Of a stretch of 64,000 bases of DNA, positions 15,367-26,195 are shown piece after piece. Every line of letters begins with the position of its first letter. Position 1 is the stretch's first letter. Position numbers and translations under genes: made by a program. Source of the stretch: Herbiconiux oxytropis (GTDB lineage: Bacteria > Actinomycetota > Actinomycetes > Actinomycetales > Microbacteriaceae); contig NZ_JANLCK010000012.1 of NCBI RefSeq assembly GCF_024979315.1, positions 1 through 64,000 on the forward strand, written 5' to 3'. A model generated the notes under the pieces. The model saw only the letters and a program-made list of their open reading frames with translations. It made no database searches and was not told the DNA's origin.

Positions 15367-16992
15367 CTACTCGCCGGCGGGCGACGACTTCGCGGCGGCC
15401 TTGGCGCGCGGCTTCGACGCGGCCTTCGCCTTGGCGGGAGCAGCGGATCCCGCCGCCGGCGATGAGGCGGGGGCGTTGTCCGGCGACTCGGGCGCCGAGT
15501 CGGTGGCCGCGACGCCGTTGACCGCAGCCGTGGCCGCGGGCTCCGACGAGTGCGAACCGGGCAGCTCGGGGTTGCCGGGCGCCGAGCTCGACTTCGTGGT
15601 CGTGGGCGCTGCCGCTCCGGCCGGGATCGGAGTGCCCGCCGCCTTCACCGCAGGCGTCGACGCCGTGGCCGGTGCCGACTTGGGCCGCGCCGCGTACTGC
15701 TCGAACGCCGCCCGCGGCTTCACGCGCGCCTCGAGCGAGACGTTGTCGCGGCCGAGGAAGAAGTTGTGGATCCAGCCCCAGATGACACGGATCTTGCGCT
15801 CCCACGACGGCATCGCGAGACCGTGGTAGCCGCGGTGCGCGAACCAGGCCAGGAGGCCCTTGAGCGCGATCTTGCCCGACTGGAACACGCCGATGCCGAG
15901 ACCGAGGCCCGCCACCGCGCCCATGTTCTTGTGGAAGTAGTCCTTGACGCCCTCGCCCCGCAGCGAGGCCACGATGTTCTTCGAGAGCAGCTTGCCCTGG
16001 CGCACCGCGTGCTGCGCGTTGGGCACGCAGAAACCGCCCACGCCACCACCGGTGAGATCGGGCACGGCCGCCACGTCGCCCGCACCCCAGGCGCCCTCGA
16101 CGATTCCGTCGTCGCCCTCGACCCGCAGGTCGGCGCGCACGCGCAGACGCCCGCGCTCCTCGATGGGGAGGCCGTAGTGCTTGATGTCGGGGGTCGCCAT
16201 GACGCCGGCGGTCCAGATGATGACGTCGCTCTCGAACGACTCACCGGTGGAGAGCTCCACGACGCCGTCGACGGCCGACTTCAGCTGGGTGTCGAGGTGC
16301 ACCTGGGCGCCGCGCTCGGCGAGGTTGTCGATGACCCAGAGCGAGGTGGGCAGGCTCACCTCGGGCATGATCCGGCCCATGGCCTCGATCAGGTGGAAGT
16401 GCGTGTCCTCGAACGCGATCTCGGGGTAGCTCTTGATGAGCGCCGAGACGAACGAGCGGAGCTCGGCGAAGACCTCGATGCCGGCGAAGCCACCACCGAC
16501 CACGACGACCGTGAGCAGGCGCGTGCGCTCGGGACCCGGGGGCATCGTGGCGGCCTTGTCGAAGTTGGTGAGGATGCGGTCGCGGATGGCGGTCGCCTCC
16601 TCGATGGTCTTCAACCCGATGGCGTTGTCGGCGACACCCGGGATCGGGAACGTGCGCGACACGGCACCTGCGGTGACGACGATCTGGTCGTACGACTCGT
16701 CCCACGGCTCACCGATCTCGGGGGTGATCGTGGCCGTCTTCGCGGCGTGGTCGACGGCGGTGACCTTGGCGGCGACGACGCGCGTCTTCTTGAGGTGACG
16801 GCGGAGACCCACCACGGCGTGACGCGGCTCGATCGATCCGGCGGCCACCTCGGGGAGGAAGGGCTGGTACGTCATGTACGGCAGCGGGTCGACGACCGTG
16901 ACCTCGGCCTCACCGGAACGGAGCCATTTCTCGAGCTTCCAAGCGGTGTAGAAACCGGCGTAGCCGCCGCCGACGATCAGGATTTTGGGCAC
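15367..16992 (-). CDS. ndh: type II NADH dehydrogenase (NDH-2-like FAD oxidoreductase) with long C-terminal tail
   Basis: A 541-residue two-dinucleotide-binding-domain flavoprotein. The FAD-binding GGGYAGFYTAWKLEK lies at the N-terminus, a second Rossmann motif VVVVGGGFAGIEVFAEL near 165-180, and FAD contact AWGAGDVAAVPD near 305. About 30 C-terminal-half residues (IRVIWGWIHNFFLGRD) look like the amphipathic membrane anchor of NDH-2. The enzyme transfers electrons from NADH to quinone without proton pumping. The last roughly 110 residues are an Ala/Pro/Ser/Lys-rich low-complexity extension absent from most family members. It lies downstream of the S8 protease with 41 bases between. Confidence 0.88.
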   Translation of the reverse strand: MPKILIVGGGYAGFYTAWKLEKWLRSGEAEVTVVDPLPYMTYQPFLPEVAAGSIEPRHAVVGLRRHLKKTRVVAAKVTAVDHAAKTATITPEIGEPWDESYDQIVVTAGAVSRTFPIPGVADNAIGLKTIEEATAIRDRILTNFDKAATMPPGPERTRLLTVVVVGGGFAGIEVFAELRSFVSALIKSYPEIAFEDTHFHLIEAMGRIMPEVSLPTSLWVIDNLAERGAQVHLDTQLKSAVDGVVELSTGESFESDVIIWTAGVMATPDIKHYGLPIEERGRLRVRADLRVEGDDGIVEGAWGAGDVAAVPDLTGGGVGGFCVPNAQHAVRQGKLLSKNIVASLRGEGVKDYFHKNMGAVAGLGLGIGVFQSGKIALKGLLAWFAHRGYHGLAMPSWERKIRVIWGWIHNFFLGRDNVSLEARVKPRAAFEQYAARPKSAPATASTPAVKAAGTPIPAGAAAPTTTKSSSAPGNPELPGSHSSEPAATAAVNGVAATDSAPESPDNAPASSPAAGSAAPAKAKAASKPRAKAAAKSSPAGE

Positions 16993-17033
16993 GATGAAAC
17001 GATCTCCTCAGTACAGGGCCTGCGTACAGGCTA

Positions 17034-18326
17034 CTACTTGCGGAGCAGCCCCCTGAAATGCGAGACGGCCCCCAGAGCGAACGTCGCCATCAAGATGAGG
17101 AACCCGAGCAGGAGCCCCAGCGGCACCGCCCAGTGGATCAAATTGTACACCCCGGCGTCGGACGAGTCCGTGGGGCCCGCCGCCTCCGGGTCGCCCGCGT
17201 CGGGCGCGCCCGAACTCGGGTCGGCCGACGGCGCCGGGATCACGAGCGTCTCGAGCGACGTCGTGCTCGAGGAGGGCCGGTAGGTGGCGATCCACGCCGC
17301 GAGATCGCCGATGGGGTTCGCGCTCACGGGCTCGACCGCGGTCGTCATCGCCGACGCCGCATCGATAAGTCCGTAGCCGTAGATGGGCCCAGGCACCGGA
17401 TCGCCCTTCGGCGTCGCGGTCGCGATGATGCGGTTGATGACATTGGCCGCGTCGAGCTCCGGGTACGCCGAGCGCACGAGCGCCGCGAGACCGCTCACGA
17501 GTGGCGCCGCCCCCGAGGTGCCGCCCCAGAGCACGTAGCCCCCGCCCGGCACCACGCCCACGAGCTGCTCGCTCGGGGCCGCGACGGCGATCGTGATGCC
17601 CTGCGACGAGGAGTCGAGGCTCGCGTCCCCCGCCTGGTCGACACCCGCCACGGTGACGACTCCGGGGATGGTGGCGGGAGCACCGACCTCGGTGGTGCCG
17701 CTCCCCCGGTTGCCGGCGGCCGCCACGACCACGACGTCGTTGTCGAAGGCGTAGGAGAACGCGTCGTCCCAGCTCTCGGGCCAGTCGAGGCTGTTGCGGG
17801 TGAGCGACATGTTGATGACGTCGGCGCCGTGGTCGACGGCCCAGCGCACGGCCTCGGCGATCTGCTCGTCCGAGCCCACCGAGCCCTCGCCGAGGTCGAC
17901 CGAGATCGACAGCAGCGACGCCTCGGGTGCGACACCGATCACGCCGCTGCCGAACGACGTGCCGCGGCCGGCGATGAGCGAGGCCACCATGGTGCCGTGC
18001 TCGGGGCTCTCGCCCACCGGCGTCTGCCCGTCGGGCGAGCCGGCGCCCGAGAAGTCTGCTCCGTCGACCACGGCGCCCTGGAGCTCGCGCACGCTGCCGT
18101 CGATCCCGGTGTCGATCACCGCGACCACGGCGCCCTCGCCCTCGGTCGTGTTCCACGCCTGACGGAAGCCGTAGTCGGCGAGCCAGTACTCCATGTCGCG
18201 GATCGAGTCGGCACGCGCGGCCTCGAGGCCGCCCACGGGCGCGATGACGCCCACGACCACCATCGTCGAGGCAGCCGCCGCCGCGAACGCGGCGACCCTC
18301 AGACGGCCGAGGCGACGGATGCCCAT
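17034..18326 (-). CDS. mycosin-like subtilisin (S8) protease with C-terminal membrane anchor
   Basis: A 430-residue protease. An N-terminal signal sequence (AAFAAAAASTMVVVGVIAP) is followed by the S8 domain with the catalytic triad in VIDTGIDG, HGTMVASLIAG and GGTSGAAPLVSG, plus the oxyanion region AAAGNRGSG. A Pro/Asp/Ser-rich spacer leads to a C-terminal transmembrane helix (IHWAVPLGLLLGFLILMATFAL, trailing GLLRK), as in mycosins. No type VII secretion genes are nearby, so a MycP role is not supported. The frame is open upstream to 18734, but the start at the ATG 18324-18326 gives the signal peptide and overlaps the DUF501 stop codon by one base (TGATG), implying co-translation. Confidence 0.87.
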   Translation of the reverse strand: MGIRRLGRLRVAAFAAAAASTMVVVGVIAPVGGLEAARADSIRDMEYWLADYGFRQAWNTTEGEGAVVAVIDTGIDGSVRELQGAVVDGADFSGAGSPDGQTPVGESPEHGTMVASLIAGRGTSFGSGVIGVAPEASLLSISVDLGEGSVGSDEQIAEAVRWAVDHGADVINMSLTRNSLDWPESWDDAFSYAFDNDVVVVAAAGNRGSGTTEVGAPATIPGVVTVAGVDQAGDASLDSSSQGITIAVAAPSEQLVGVVPGGGYVLWGGTSGAAPLVSGLAALVRSAYPELDAANVINRIIATATPKGDPVPGPIYGYGLIDAASAMTTAVEPVSANPIGDLAAWIATYRPSSSTTSLETLVIPAPSADPSSGAPDAGDPEAAGPTDSSDAGVYNLIHWAVPLGLLLGFLILMATFALGAVSHFRGLLRK

Positions 18327-18841
18327 CAGGGCTCGATCGCGTAGTCGACGCACTCGCACACGGTCGGCGACCAGTCGCCGCGCTCGAGCGCGAGATCGCC
18401 GATCGGGTTCACGCCTGGGCCCGCCGCGAGCGAGTGCGCGGCGAGGGCGTGCAGGCACTTGACCCGCACGGGCATGCCGCCGGCCGAGATGCCGGAGATT
18501 TCGGGCACCTCGCCGAACTGCCCGCGGTCGGCGAGGTACGCGGCGTGGGCAGCGTGATAGGCGGCCGACGTCTCGTCGTCGCCCAGCGCATCCTGCAGCT
18601 CCACCATGACGTGGTCGGCCTCGAGGTCGCTCATGGCGGCCGTGGCTGCAGGATGCGACAGGTAGTAGAGGGTGGGGAACGGAGTGCCGTCGGCCAGCCG
18701 CGGGGCCGTGGCCACGACGGTGGGGTTGCCGCACACGCAGCGCGCTGCGATGCCGAGCACGTTCCGCACCGGTCGCCCGAGCTGGGCGGATGCCACGGCG
18801 ATGTCGTGCTCCGTCGCGGGCTCGAAGGGCGGGGTGGTCAT
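18326..18841 (-). CDS. DUF501 family protein
   Basis: A 171-residue protein matching the actinobacterial DUF501 family: an N-terminal QLGRPVRNVLGIAARCVCGNPTVV, the LPTLYYLSHP-like segment FPTLYYLSHPAATAAMSDLE, and a C-terminal VKCLHALAAHSLAAGPGVNPIGD. Conserved cysteines and histidines suggest metal binding. It overlaps the FtsB-like gene by four bases (ATGA) and the protease by one, in the conserved actinobacterial order eno, FtsB-like, DUF501. The biochemical function is unknown. Confidence 0.85.
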   Translation of the reverse strand: MTTPPFEPATEHDIAVASAQLGRPVRNVLGIAARCVCGNPTVVATAPRLADGTPFPTLYYLSHPAATAAMSDLEADHVMVELQDALGDDETSAAYHAAHAAYLADRGQFGEVPEISGISAGGMPVRVKCLHALAAHSLAAGPGVNPIGDLALERGDWSPTVCECVDYAIEP

Positions 18842-19377
18842 GGGGTGATTCCGTTCGCGTCGAGTTCGGCGGGCGTGGCGTCCGAGAGCCCCGCGGTCAT
18901 GCCGGAGGCGAAGAGCGACGAGAGCCAGTCGACCTCGGTGGTGCTGATGGTGTCGCTGACACCGCCGGTGGTCTGCTCCGGCTGCTGCTGGTCGTCGATC
19001 ACGAGGAAGCTCGTCTCGCCCGGCATGACGTAGTAGAGCCGGTCGCGGGCCTCGGCCTTGATGTAGGCGGGATCGCTCCAGCGGGCGATCTCGCTCGTGA
19101 GGTCGTCGTTCTCCTCGACCCGCGCATCCACCGCCGCCTGCAGGGCCGCGAGCTCCTGTCGCTGCTCGACGTAGACCCGGAGACCGGGGGCGATGATGAC
19201 CACGAACATCACGATGACCAGGAACATGAGCACCGTGAAGCCGGAGAAGCGGATGCTGCGGAGCCAGCTCGCGCCCACCGCACCACCGGATCCCGGCTGC
19301 GCGGCACCGGACTGCGGCAACGCCACCGGCACCCGGGCTGCCCGAGGGGAACCCGCTGCCGGTGGTCGCTGCCGCAT
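18838..19377 (-). CDS. septum formation initiator family protein (FtsB/DivIC-like)
   Basis: A 179-residue bitopic membrane protein. A Pro/Ala/Arg-rich cytoplasmic N-terminus (about 1-42) is followed by one transmembrane helix (FTVLMFLVIVMFVVIIAPG) and a short coiled coil (YVEQRQELAALQAAVDARVEE). The FtsB/DivIC hallmark RWSDPAYIKAEARDRLYYVMPGE comes next. It should act in the divisome with FtsL- and FtsQ-type partners. The roughly 60-residue C-terminal extension is typical for actinobacterial members. It starts 23 bases downstream of enolase on the same strand. Confidence 0.88.
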   Translation of the reverse strand: MRQRPPAAGSPRAARVPVALPQSGAAQPGSGGAVGASWLRSIRFSGFTVLMFLVIVMFVVIIAPGLRVYVEQRQELAALQAAVDARVEENDDLTSEIARWSDPAYIKAEARDRLYYVMPGETSFLVIDDQQQPEQTTGGVSDTISTTEVDWLSSLFASGMTAGLSDATPAELDANGITP

Positions 19378-19400
19378 GAAACTGCCTTCGATCGGATCTC

Positions 19401-21240
<1,840 letters not shown>

Positions 21241-21250
21241 GCCCTCCAGG

Positions 21251-22954
21251 CTAGCGGGAGCGGTCAGCGGTCTCGGCCTCCTCGTTCGCCACGCTCGCGG
21301 CCCCGGCCTCCGCCTCGATGTCCTCCAACGGGATGCCCTCGGTGTCGGCCGCGACCTCGGCGCCCGAGACGGCCACCATGATCGACGCCGCCTTCTCCTG
21401 GTCGGCGATCTGCTCGACCGAGGTCTTGGTGCCGAGGGCGCGGTTGGGCAGCAGGGCGATCGCGATGATCGAGATCACCGCGAGCGGCACGGCGATGAGG
21501 AACACGTCGGCCACCGCCTCGCCGTAGGCCGACTCCACGAGGATGCGGACGGGCTCCGGCAGCGTGCTGAGATCCGGGATCGCTCCGCTCGAGAGCCCGC
21601 CGGTCTGCGACGGGTCGACGCCCATCTTCGCGAGGCCGTCGGCCACGAGCGTGGTGATGCGGCTGCCGAGCACGGCACCCATGACGCTCACGCCGATGGT
21701 GCCGCCGAGGCTCCGGAAGAACGCCACCGAAGCGCTCGCGGTGCCGATCTGCCGCGGGTCGACGGCGTTCTGCACGATCAGCACGAGGTTCTGCATGACC
21801 ATGCCCACTCCCGCGCCCATCACGAACATGTAGACGAAGACGAGAGCGAAGTCGGTGTCGTAGCGGATGGTGCCCATGAGGGCGAGACCGATGGTGAGCA
21901 GCACCGATCCGGTCACCATGTAGCGCTTCCATCTGCCGGTGCGGCTGATGACCTGACCGATGATGATCGACGACACGAGCACGCCCGCGATCATCGGGAT
22001 CGTGTAGATGCCGGACTCGGTGGGGGTCTTGCCGCGGGCGAGCTGCATGTACTGGCTGAGGAACACGCTCGTGCCGAACATGGCCACGCCCACCGAGATG
22101 CTCGCGACGACCGCGAGCCAGAAGGTTCGGTTCGTGAACAGGGCCATCGGGATGATGGGCTCCTTGACCTTGAGCTCGGTGAGCACGGCGAGGCCGAGCA
22201 GCACGACGGCCCCCACGACCATGAGGACGCTCGTGGCGGAGAGCCACTCGAAGTCGTTGCCCGCGAGGGTCACCCAGATCAGCAGCAGCGAGACGCCGGC
22301 CGCGATGAGGGCAGCACCGAGATAGTCGATGCGCACCTTGCGCTTGTGGGTGGGGATGTGGAGGGTGCGCTGCAGCACGATGATGGCCGCGATGGCGAAG
22401 GGCTCGGCGATGTAGAAGTTCCAGCGCCAGCCGATCGAGTCGGTGATGACGCCACCGAGCAGGGGGCCGCCGACCGTGGCCACGGCCATGACGGCGCCGA
22501 GCAGGCCCATGTAGCGGCCGCGCTCGCGCGGCGGGATGATGTCGGCCATCACGACCTGCACGAGGGCCGTGAGGCCACCGGCGCCGAGACCCTGCAGCAC
22601 GCGGAAGAAGATGAGCATCTCGGTGCTCTGCGCGAGCCCGGCGAGGCCGGAGCCGACGATGAAGATGAGCAGTGAGAGCTGGATGAGCAGTTTGCGGTTG
22701 GTGAGGTCGGCGAGCTTGCCCCAGATGGGCGTCGAGACGGTCGTGGCGAGCAGGGTCGAGGTGACCACCCAGGTGAAGCCGGCCTGGGTGCCGCCCAGGT
22801 CGCCGATGATCTTCGGCAGCGAGCTCGACACCACGGTGCTCGCGAGCATCGCCACGAACATACCGAGCAGGAGGCCCGACAGCGGCACCAGAACCCGGCG
22901 TCGCGAAGCGGCGTCGGCGGTCTGCACCGGCGCGTCAGAGGTTTTGAGGGACAC
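21251..22954 (-). CDS. DHA2-type (14-TM) MFS drug transporter
   Basis: A 567-residue polytopic membrane protein of the EmrB/QacA type: about 14 hydrophobic helices, motif A-like GKLADLTNRKLLIQ, motif C-like MAVATVGGPLLGGVITD and an early VVSSSLPKIIGDLGG. It should export hydrophobic drugs using the proton gradient. I start it at the GTG 22952-22954, which has GGAG four bases upstream; the open frame continues to 23017 through the operator region and is not protein-like there. A cytoplasmic acidic C-terminal tail follows the last helix. It is co-transcribed with the MarR gene downstream. Confidence 0.88.
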   Translation of the reverse strand: MSLKTSDAPVQTADAASRRRVLVPLSGLLLGMFVAMLASTVVSSSLPKIIGDLGGTQAGFTWVVTSTLLATTVSTPIWGKLADLTNRKLLIQLSLLIFIVGSGLAGLAQSTEMLIFFRVLQGLGAGGLTALVQVVMADIIPPRERGRYMGLLGAVMAVATVGGPLLGGVITDSIGWRWNFYIAEPFAIAAIIVLQRTLHIPTHKRKVRIDYLGAALIAAGVSLLLIWVTLAGNDFEWLSATSVLMVVGAVVLLGLAVLTELKVKEPIIPMALFTNRTFWLAVVASISVGVAMFGTSVFLSQYMQLARGKTPTESGIYTIPMIAGVLVSSIIIGQVISRTGRWKRYMVTGSVLLTIGLALMGTIRYDTDFALVFVYMFVMGAGVGMVMQNLVLIVQNAVDPRQIGTASASVAFFRSLGGTIGVSVMGAVLGSRITTLVADGLAKMGVDPSQTGGLSSGAIPDLSTLPEPVRILVESAYGEAVADVFLIAVPLAVISIIAIALLPNRALGTKTSVEQIADQEKAASIMVAVSGAEVAADTEGIPLEDIEAEAGAASVANEEAETADRSR

Positions 22955-22973
22955 CGTTCTCCAAACAGTAGAA

Positions 22974-23019
22974 AGTTGATCGACGTCAACTATATCTGTT
23001 TGATTGACGTCGATCAACT
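22974..23019 (-). promoter_or_regulatory. MFS/MarR operon promoter with two MarR-type operators
   Basis: Two 16-bp arms (22974-22989 and 23004-23019) are perfect inverted copies of one another, and each arm is itself a TTGA-N6-TCAA dyad of MarR type. On the minus strand TTGATC (revcomp of 23012-23017) and TATAGT (revcomp of 22989-22994) are spaced by 17 bases, a near-consensus promoter. One operator covers the -35 box; the other begins at the -10 box and covers the transcription start. Binding of the downstream MarR protein would block the promoter completely. Confidence 0.75.
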
Positions 23020-23044
23020 AATTACTGCAGAGACTGCAACTTTT

Positions 23045-24274
23045 CTACTCGCCGATGGTGATGGCCTCCGCCTCGACCAGCTCGCCCTCCTCCTCGTGGT
23101 CGACGTGCGCGATGGCGCGGTGGCCGACGACGATGATGAGCGAGGCGATCACGACGGATCCGGCCGCCACGTAGAAGGGGGTCGCCGCCGTGAACGCGCC
23201 CGCGATGACCGAGGCGAGCGGCGGAGCGGCGGCTCCGCCCAGGAACCGCACGGCCGAGTAGGCGGAGGAGGCCACGGGCCTCGGCAGATCCGTCGCCGCC
23301 ATGACCGACTCGGTGAGCACCGTGTTCATGACGCCGAGCAGGGCGCCGCCCACGATGACGCAGGCGATCAGCCCGCCGGTGCTCTGCACGAGGAGGCCCG
23401 CGGCCACGAGGTCGGCGCCGAGCAGGAGCAGCACCGTCCAGAGCACGCGCGTGCGCGGCAGCCGCCTGGTGAGCAGCGGCGCGGCCCAGACCGAAGTGAC
23501 CGCCACCGCGAGCCCCCAGCCGAAGAAGGTGAGGCCGAGCCCCATCTCGTCGAGTCCGAGCGGGAACGGCGTGTAGGCCAGGAGGATGAAGAAGCCGATG
23601 TTGTAGAACAGGGCGGCGACGGCGAGGATGGCGAGCGCCGGCCGGGTGAGCGCCTTGAAGGGCGCCGAGACCGGGCTCGGCACGGGCTTCTCGGTGGGCT
23701 TCTTCATGAGGGTGGCGATGGCGATGAAGCCCACGGCCATGAGCACGGAGGTGCCGAAGAACGGCCCGCGCCAGCTGATCGAGCCGAGGAGCCCGCCGAG
23801 CAGCGGGCCGATCGCGATGCCGAGACCGAGGGCGGCCTCGTAGAGGATGATCGCCGAGCTCGCTCCCCCGCTGGCCGCGCCCACGATGGTGGCGAGCGCC
23901 GTGGAGATGAAGAGCGCGTTGCCGAGGCCCCAGCCCGCGCGGAAGCCGATGACCTCCTCGACGGTGCCCGAGAGGCCCGCCGCGAGGGCGAAGGCGACGA
24001 TGAGGGCGAGGCCGATGAGCAGGGTGGTGCGGGCGCCGATGCGGGTCGACAGCCAGCTGGTGAAGAGCATCGCGGCACCCGTGATGAGGAGGTAGCTCGT
24101 GAAGAGCAGGCTCGTCTGGGTCTGGGTGGCCTCGAGGCTGTCGGCGATGGCCGGGAGGATGGGGTCGACGAGGCCGATGCCCATGAAGGCGATGACGCAG
24201 GCGAAGGCCACGGCCCAGACGGCCTTGGGCTGGCGGAGGATGCTGTTGCCGTTGCTGCCGGTCTTTCCGCTCAT
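23045..24274 (-). CDS. MFS transporter (12-TM efflux type)
   Basis: A 409-residue transporter with about 12 hydrophobic helices: the first helix AVWAVAFACVIAFMGIGLV is followed by DPILPAIADSLEAT, and SWLSTRIGARTTLLIGLALI is the motif-A-like loop. It resembles DHA1-type drug efflux proteins. The ATG at 24272-24274 overlaps the stop codon of the MarR gene by one base (TGATG), so pump and regulator are co-translated. The tail ends in an acidic HVDHEEEGELVEAEA. The frame upstream of the start overlaps the regulator and is not part of the protein. Confidence 0.88.
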   Translation of the reverse strand: MSGKTGSNGNSILRQPKAVWAVAFACVIAFMGIGLVDPILPAIADSLEATQTQTSLLFTSYLLITGAAMLFTSWLSTRIGARTTLLIGLALIVAFALAAGLSGTVEEVIGFRAGWGLGNALFISTALATIVGAASGGASSAIILYEAALGLGIAIGPLLGGLLGSISWRGPFFGTSVLMAVGFIAIATLMKKPTEKPVPSPVSAPFKALTRPALAILAVAALFYNIGFFILLAYTPFPLGLDEMGLGLTFFGWGLAVAVTSVWAAPLLTRRLPRTRVLWTVLLLLGADLVAAGLLVQSTGGLIACVIVGGALLGVMNTVLTESVMAATDLPRPVASSAYSAVRFLGGAAAPPLASVIAGAFTAATPFYVAAGSVVIASLIIVVGHRAIAHVDHEEEGELVEAEAITIGE

Positions 24275-24771
24275 CACGCGGCCATCAGCGATCCGCCGCG
24301 CACCGACCCTGAGGCGCCGTTCTGGTCGGTGCACTCGTGCAGGAGGTCGAGCGCACGGGTGATGACGTCGAGGTCGGCGGGTGCGAGGTCGTCGAAGAGC
24401 GGGGCTAGGGCGTCGCCGAGCTTCTCGCGCCAGTCGGCGAGGGCACGGATGCCCTTGGGGGCGAGGGCGATCTGCCAGGCGCGGGCGTCGTCGACGTCGG
24501 CGATCCGGCGGATCCACTCGACTTCGTTGAGGTTGGCGACGATCTTCGACATGGCGGGCTGGCTCACGCGGGCCTGTTTGGCGAGTTCGCCTAGGCGCAT
24601 CGGGCCGAAGGTGCTGAGCACGCTGAGCGTGCGCCAGGTGGCCGGCGAGACGCTCTGGCGGGTGGGGTCGTGGGTCGCCTCGGCGGCGATCCGGGTGAGG
24701 CGGTGCGTGACCGACATGAGGTCGGAGAGCAGAGCGGGGAGTTCGGGAGAGCTGCTGATCTGTGTGTTCAC
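24274..24771 (-). CDS. MarR-family transcriptional regulator
   Basis: A 165-residue MarR protein with ELAKQARVSQPAMSKIVANLNEVEWI as the DNA-binding helices and DVDDARAWQIALAPKG as the wing. It begins at GTG 24769-24771 and precedes the MFS gene in the same operon. A perfect dyad just upstream (24780-24797) is the likely autoregulatory operator. There is no clear ribosome-binding site, and a -10-like TAAACT lies eight bases before the GTG, so the mRNA may be leaderless. Confidence 0.87.
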   Translation of the reverse strand: MNTQISSSPELPALLSDLMSVTHRLTRIAAEATHDPTRQSVSPATWRTLSVLSTFGPMRLGELAKQARVSQPAMSKIVANLNEVEWIRRIADVDDARAWQIALAPKGIRALADWREKLGDALAPLFDDLAPADLDVITRALDLLHECTDQNGASGSVRGGSLMAA

Positions 24772-24779
24772 GAGGATCT

Positions 24780-24797
24780 AGTTTACATGCGTAAACT
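24780..24797 (-). promoter_or_regulatory. operator dyad of the second MarR gene
   Basis: AGTTTAC and GTAAACT form a perfect inverted repeat with a four-base centre, eight bases upstream of the MarR start codon. On the minus strand the proximal arm reads TAAACT, a plausible -10 box, so binding would occlude the promoter. Confidence 0.6.
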
Positions 24798-24806
24798 ATG
24801 TAGCGG

Positions 24807-26078
24807 TCACTCCGGCGAGGATTGCCCGTTCGGCTGTTCGAACGGCTTGATGTCGAGGTCGTCGACGCCGTCGGCGCTGCGGTTGAGCAGGGCGAACGCG
24901 TGGAACCCGGCATCCTGAGCGCGCTGCAGCAGCGGCGCGAGGTTCTTGGTGCGGCGCTCGAGTCGCACGCGGTGGCCGCGGGCGATGAGGTCGCGCTTGA
25001 AGCGCAGCAGGCGCTCGGGGTCGTCGGCCTTGTCGTGCACGAGCACGAGGCTCGTGGCGTCGTCGGCGGCCGGGTCGGCGATGAGGTCGATGATGCGCTC
25101 GAAGCCGATAGAGAAGCCGCAGGCCGGCACGTCCTCGCCGAGGAAACGGCCGATCATGCCGTCGTAGCGCCCTCCCCCGCCGAGCGAGAAGCTGAAGTCG
25201 GGGTGCTCGATCTCGAAGATCGTGCCCGTGTAGTAGCCCATGCCGCGCACGAGGAACGGGTCGAAGACGAGCTCGCCCTCGACGCCCGAGGCGCGCAGGG
25301 CATCTTCGATGCGCGCGATGTCGGCGCGGGCCTCCTCGGCCCGGCCGCTCGGCAGTGCCTTCACGGGAGCGTGCAGCCACTCGGAGAGCGCCTCGACGGC
25401 GCCCTCGGTAGCGCCCTTCGCGGTGAGTTCGTCGATGACCCCGGACGGGCCCACCTTGTCGAGCTTATCGATGGTGATGAGCACGGAGTCGTGCTCCGCG
25501 TCGTCGAAGCCGAAGCTCTCGAGCAGGCCGAACAGCACGCGGCGGTCGTTGATCCGGATGCGGCAGCGCTCGAGACCGAGGGCGTCGAGGGTGGCGAGGG
25601 TGGCGGTGAGCAGCTCGATCTCGGCGAGGATGCCCGGCTCGCCGATGATGTCGATGTCGCACTGCACGAACTGACGGAAGCGGCCCTTCTGCGGTCGCTC
25701 GGCCCGCCAGACGGGAGCGATCTGCACGGCTCGGAACACCTGCGGGAGCGCGGCGCGGTGGGTGGCGTAGAAGCGAGCGAGCGGCACCGTGAGGTCGAAC
25801 CGCAGCCCGAGGTCGGCGAGCGCGTCGGGGTCGTCGGCGTCGGCGGCGGCCTGCAGCGCTGCGGCGTCGAGCCCGCGCTTCATGACGTTGAAGGCGAGCT
25901 TCTCGTTGTCGCCGCCGAGCCCTGAATGCAGGCGGCCGAAGTCCTCCACCACGGGCGTCTCGATCTCGTCGAACCCGTGCGCCGCGTACGCGCTCCGGAT
26001 GAGCCCGAGCACACGCTCGCGCTTGCCCTTGTCGCCGGGAAGGAAGTCGCGCATGCCGCGCGGTGGAGAGACCTGCAT
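24807..26078 (-). CDS. hisS: histidyl-tRNA synthetase
   Basis: A 423-residue class II synthetase that charges tRNA-His. It starts MQVSPPRGMRDFLPGDKGKR and contains motif 2 region FRAVQIAPVWRAERPQKGRFRQ (split by the usual loop), FDLTVPLARFYATH, the histidine-specific SFSLGGGGRYDGMIG, and motif 3 CGFSIGFERIIDL. A C-terminal anticodon-binding domain follows with LVLVHDKADDPERLL. It is of normal length and stands upstream of the MarR gene on the same strand. Confidence 0.95.
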   Translation of the reverse strand: MQVSPPRGMRDFLPGDKGKRERVLGLIRSAYAAHGFDEIETPVVEDFGRLHSGLGGDNEKLAFNVMKRGLDAAALQAAADADDPDALADLGLRFDLTVPLARFYATHRAALPQVFRAVQIAPVWRAERPQKGRFRQFVQCDIDIIGEPGILAEIELLTATLATLDALGLERCRIRINDRRVLFGLLESFGFDDAEHDSVLITIDKLDKVGPSGVIDELTAKGATEGAVEALSEWLHAPVKALPSGRAEEARADIARIEDALRASGVEGELVFDPFLVRGMGYYTGTIFEIEHPDFSFSLGGGGRYDGMIGRFLGEDVPACGFSIGFERIIDLIADPAADDATSLVLVHDKADDPERLLRFKRDLIARGHRVRLERRTKNLAPLLQRAQDAGFHAFALLNRSADGVDDLDIKPFEQPNGQSSPE

Positions 26079-26195
26079 GGAACTAGGGTATAGCCGCGCC
26101 GGTCCCCGCCCGGCGCGGGCGACATGTTCGCGTGCGGTCGCTCACGCGGCCGCGCGCTCACTCTGGGTCGTCGGGTATGGCCTGCTGGGTTGGTC

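Noticed and set aside
17034-18326. Assigning the S8 protease as a type VII secretion mycosin
   Set aside because: No ESX or EccB/C/D/E genes are nearby; the domain layout alone does not prove the role.
18193-18734. An upstream extension of the S8 protease
   Set aside because: The DUF501 gene occupies this region in another frame, and the start at 18326 yields the signal peptide with a TGATG overlap.
23012-23017. GTG/ATG-type start near 23017 for the DHA2 transporter
   Set aside because: It would translate the promoter and operators. The GTG at 22954 has a good ribosome-binding site and the family-like N-terminus.
22976-24781. A 601-codon plus-strand open frame
   Set aside because: It is antisense to the second MFS-MarR operon; the membrane helices and MarR motifs are read on the minus strand only.
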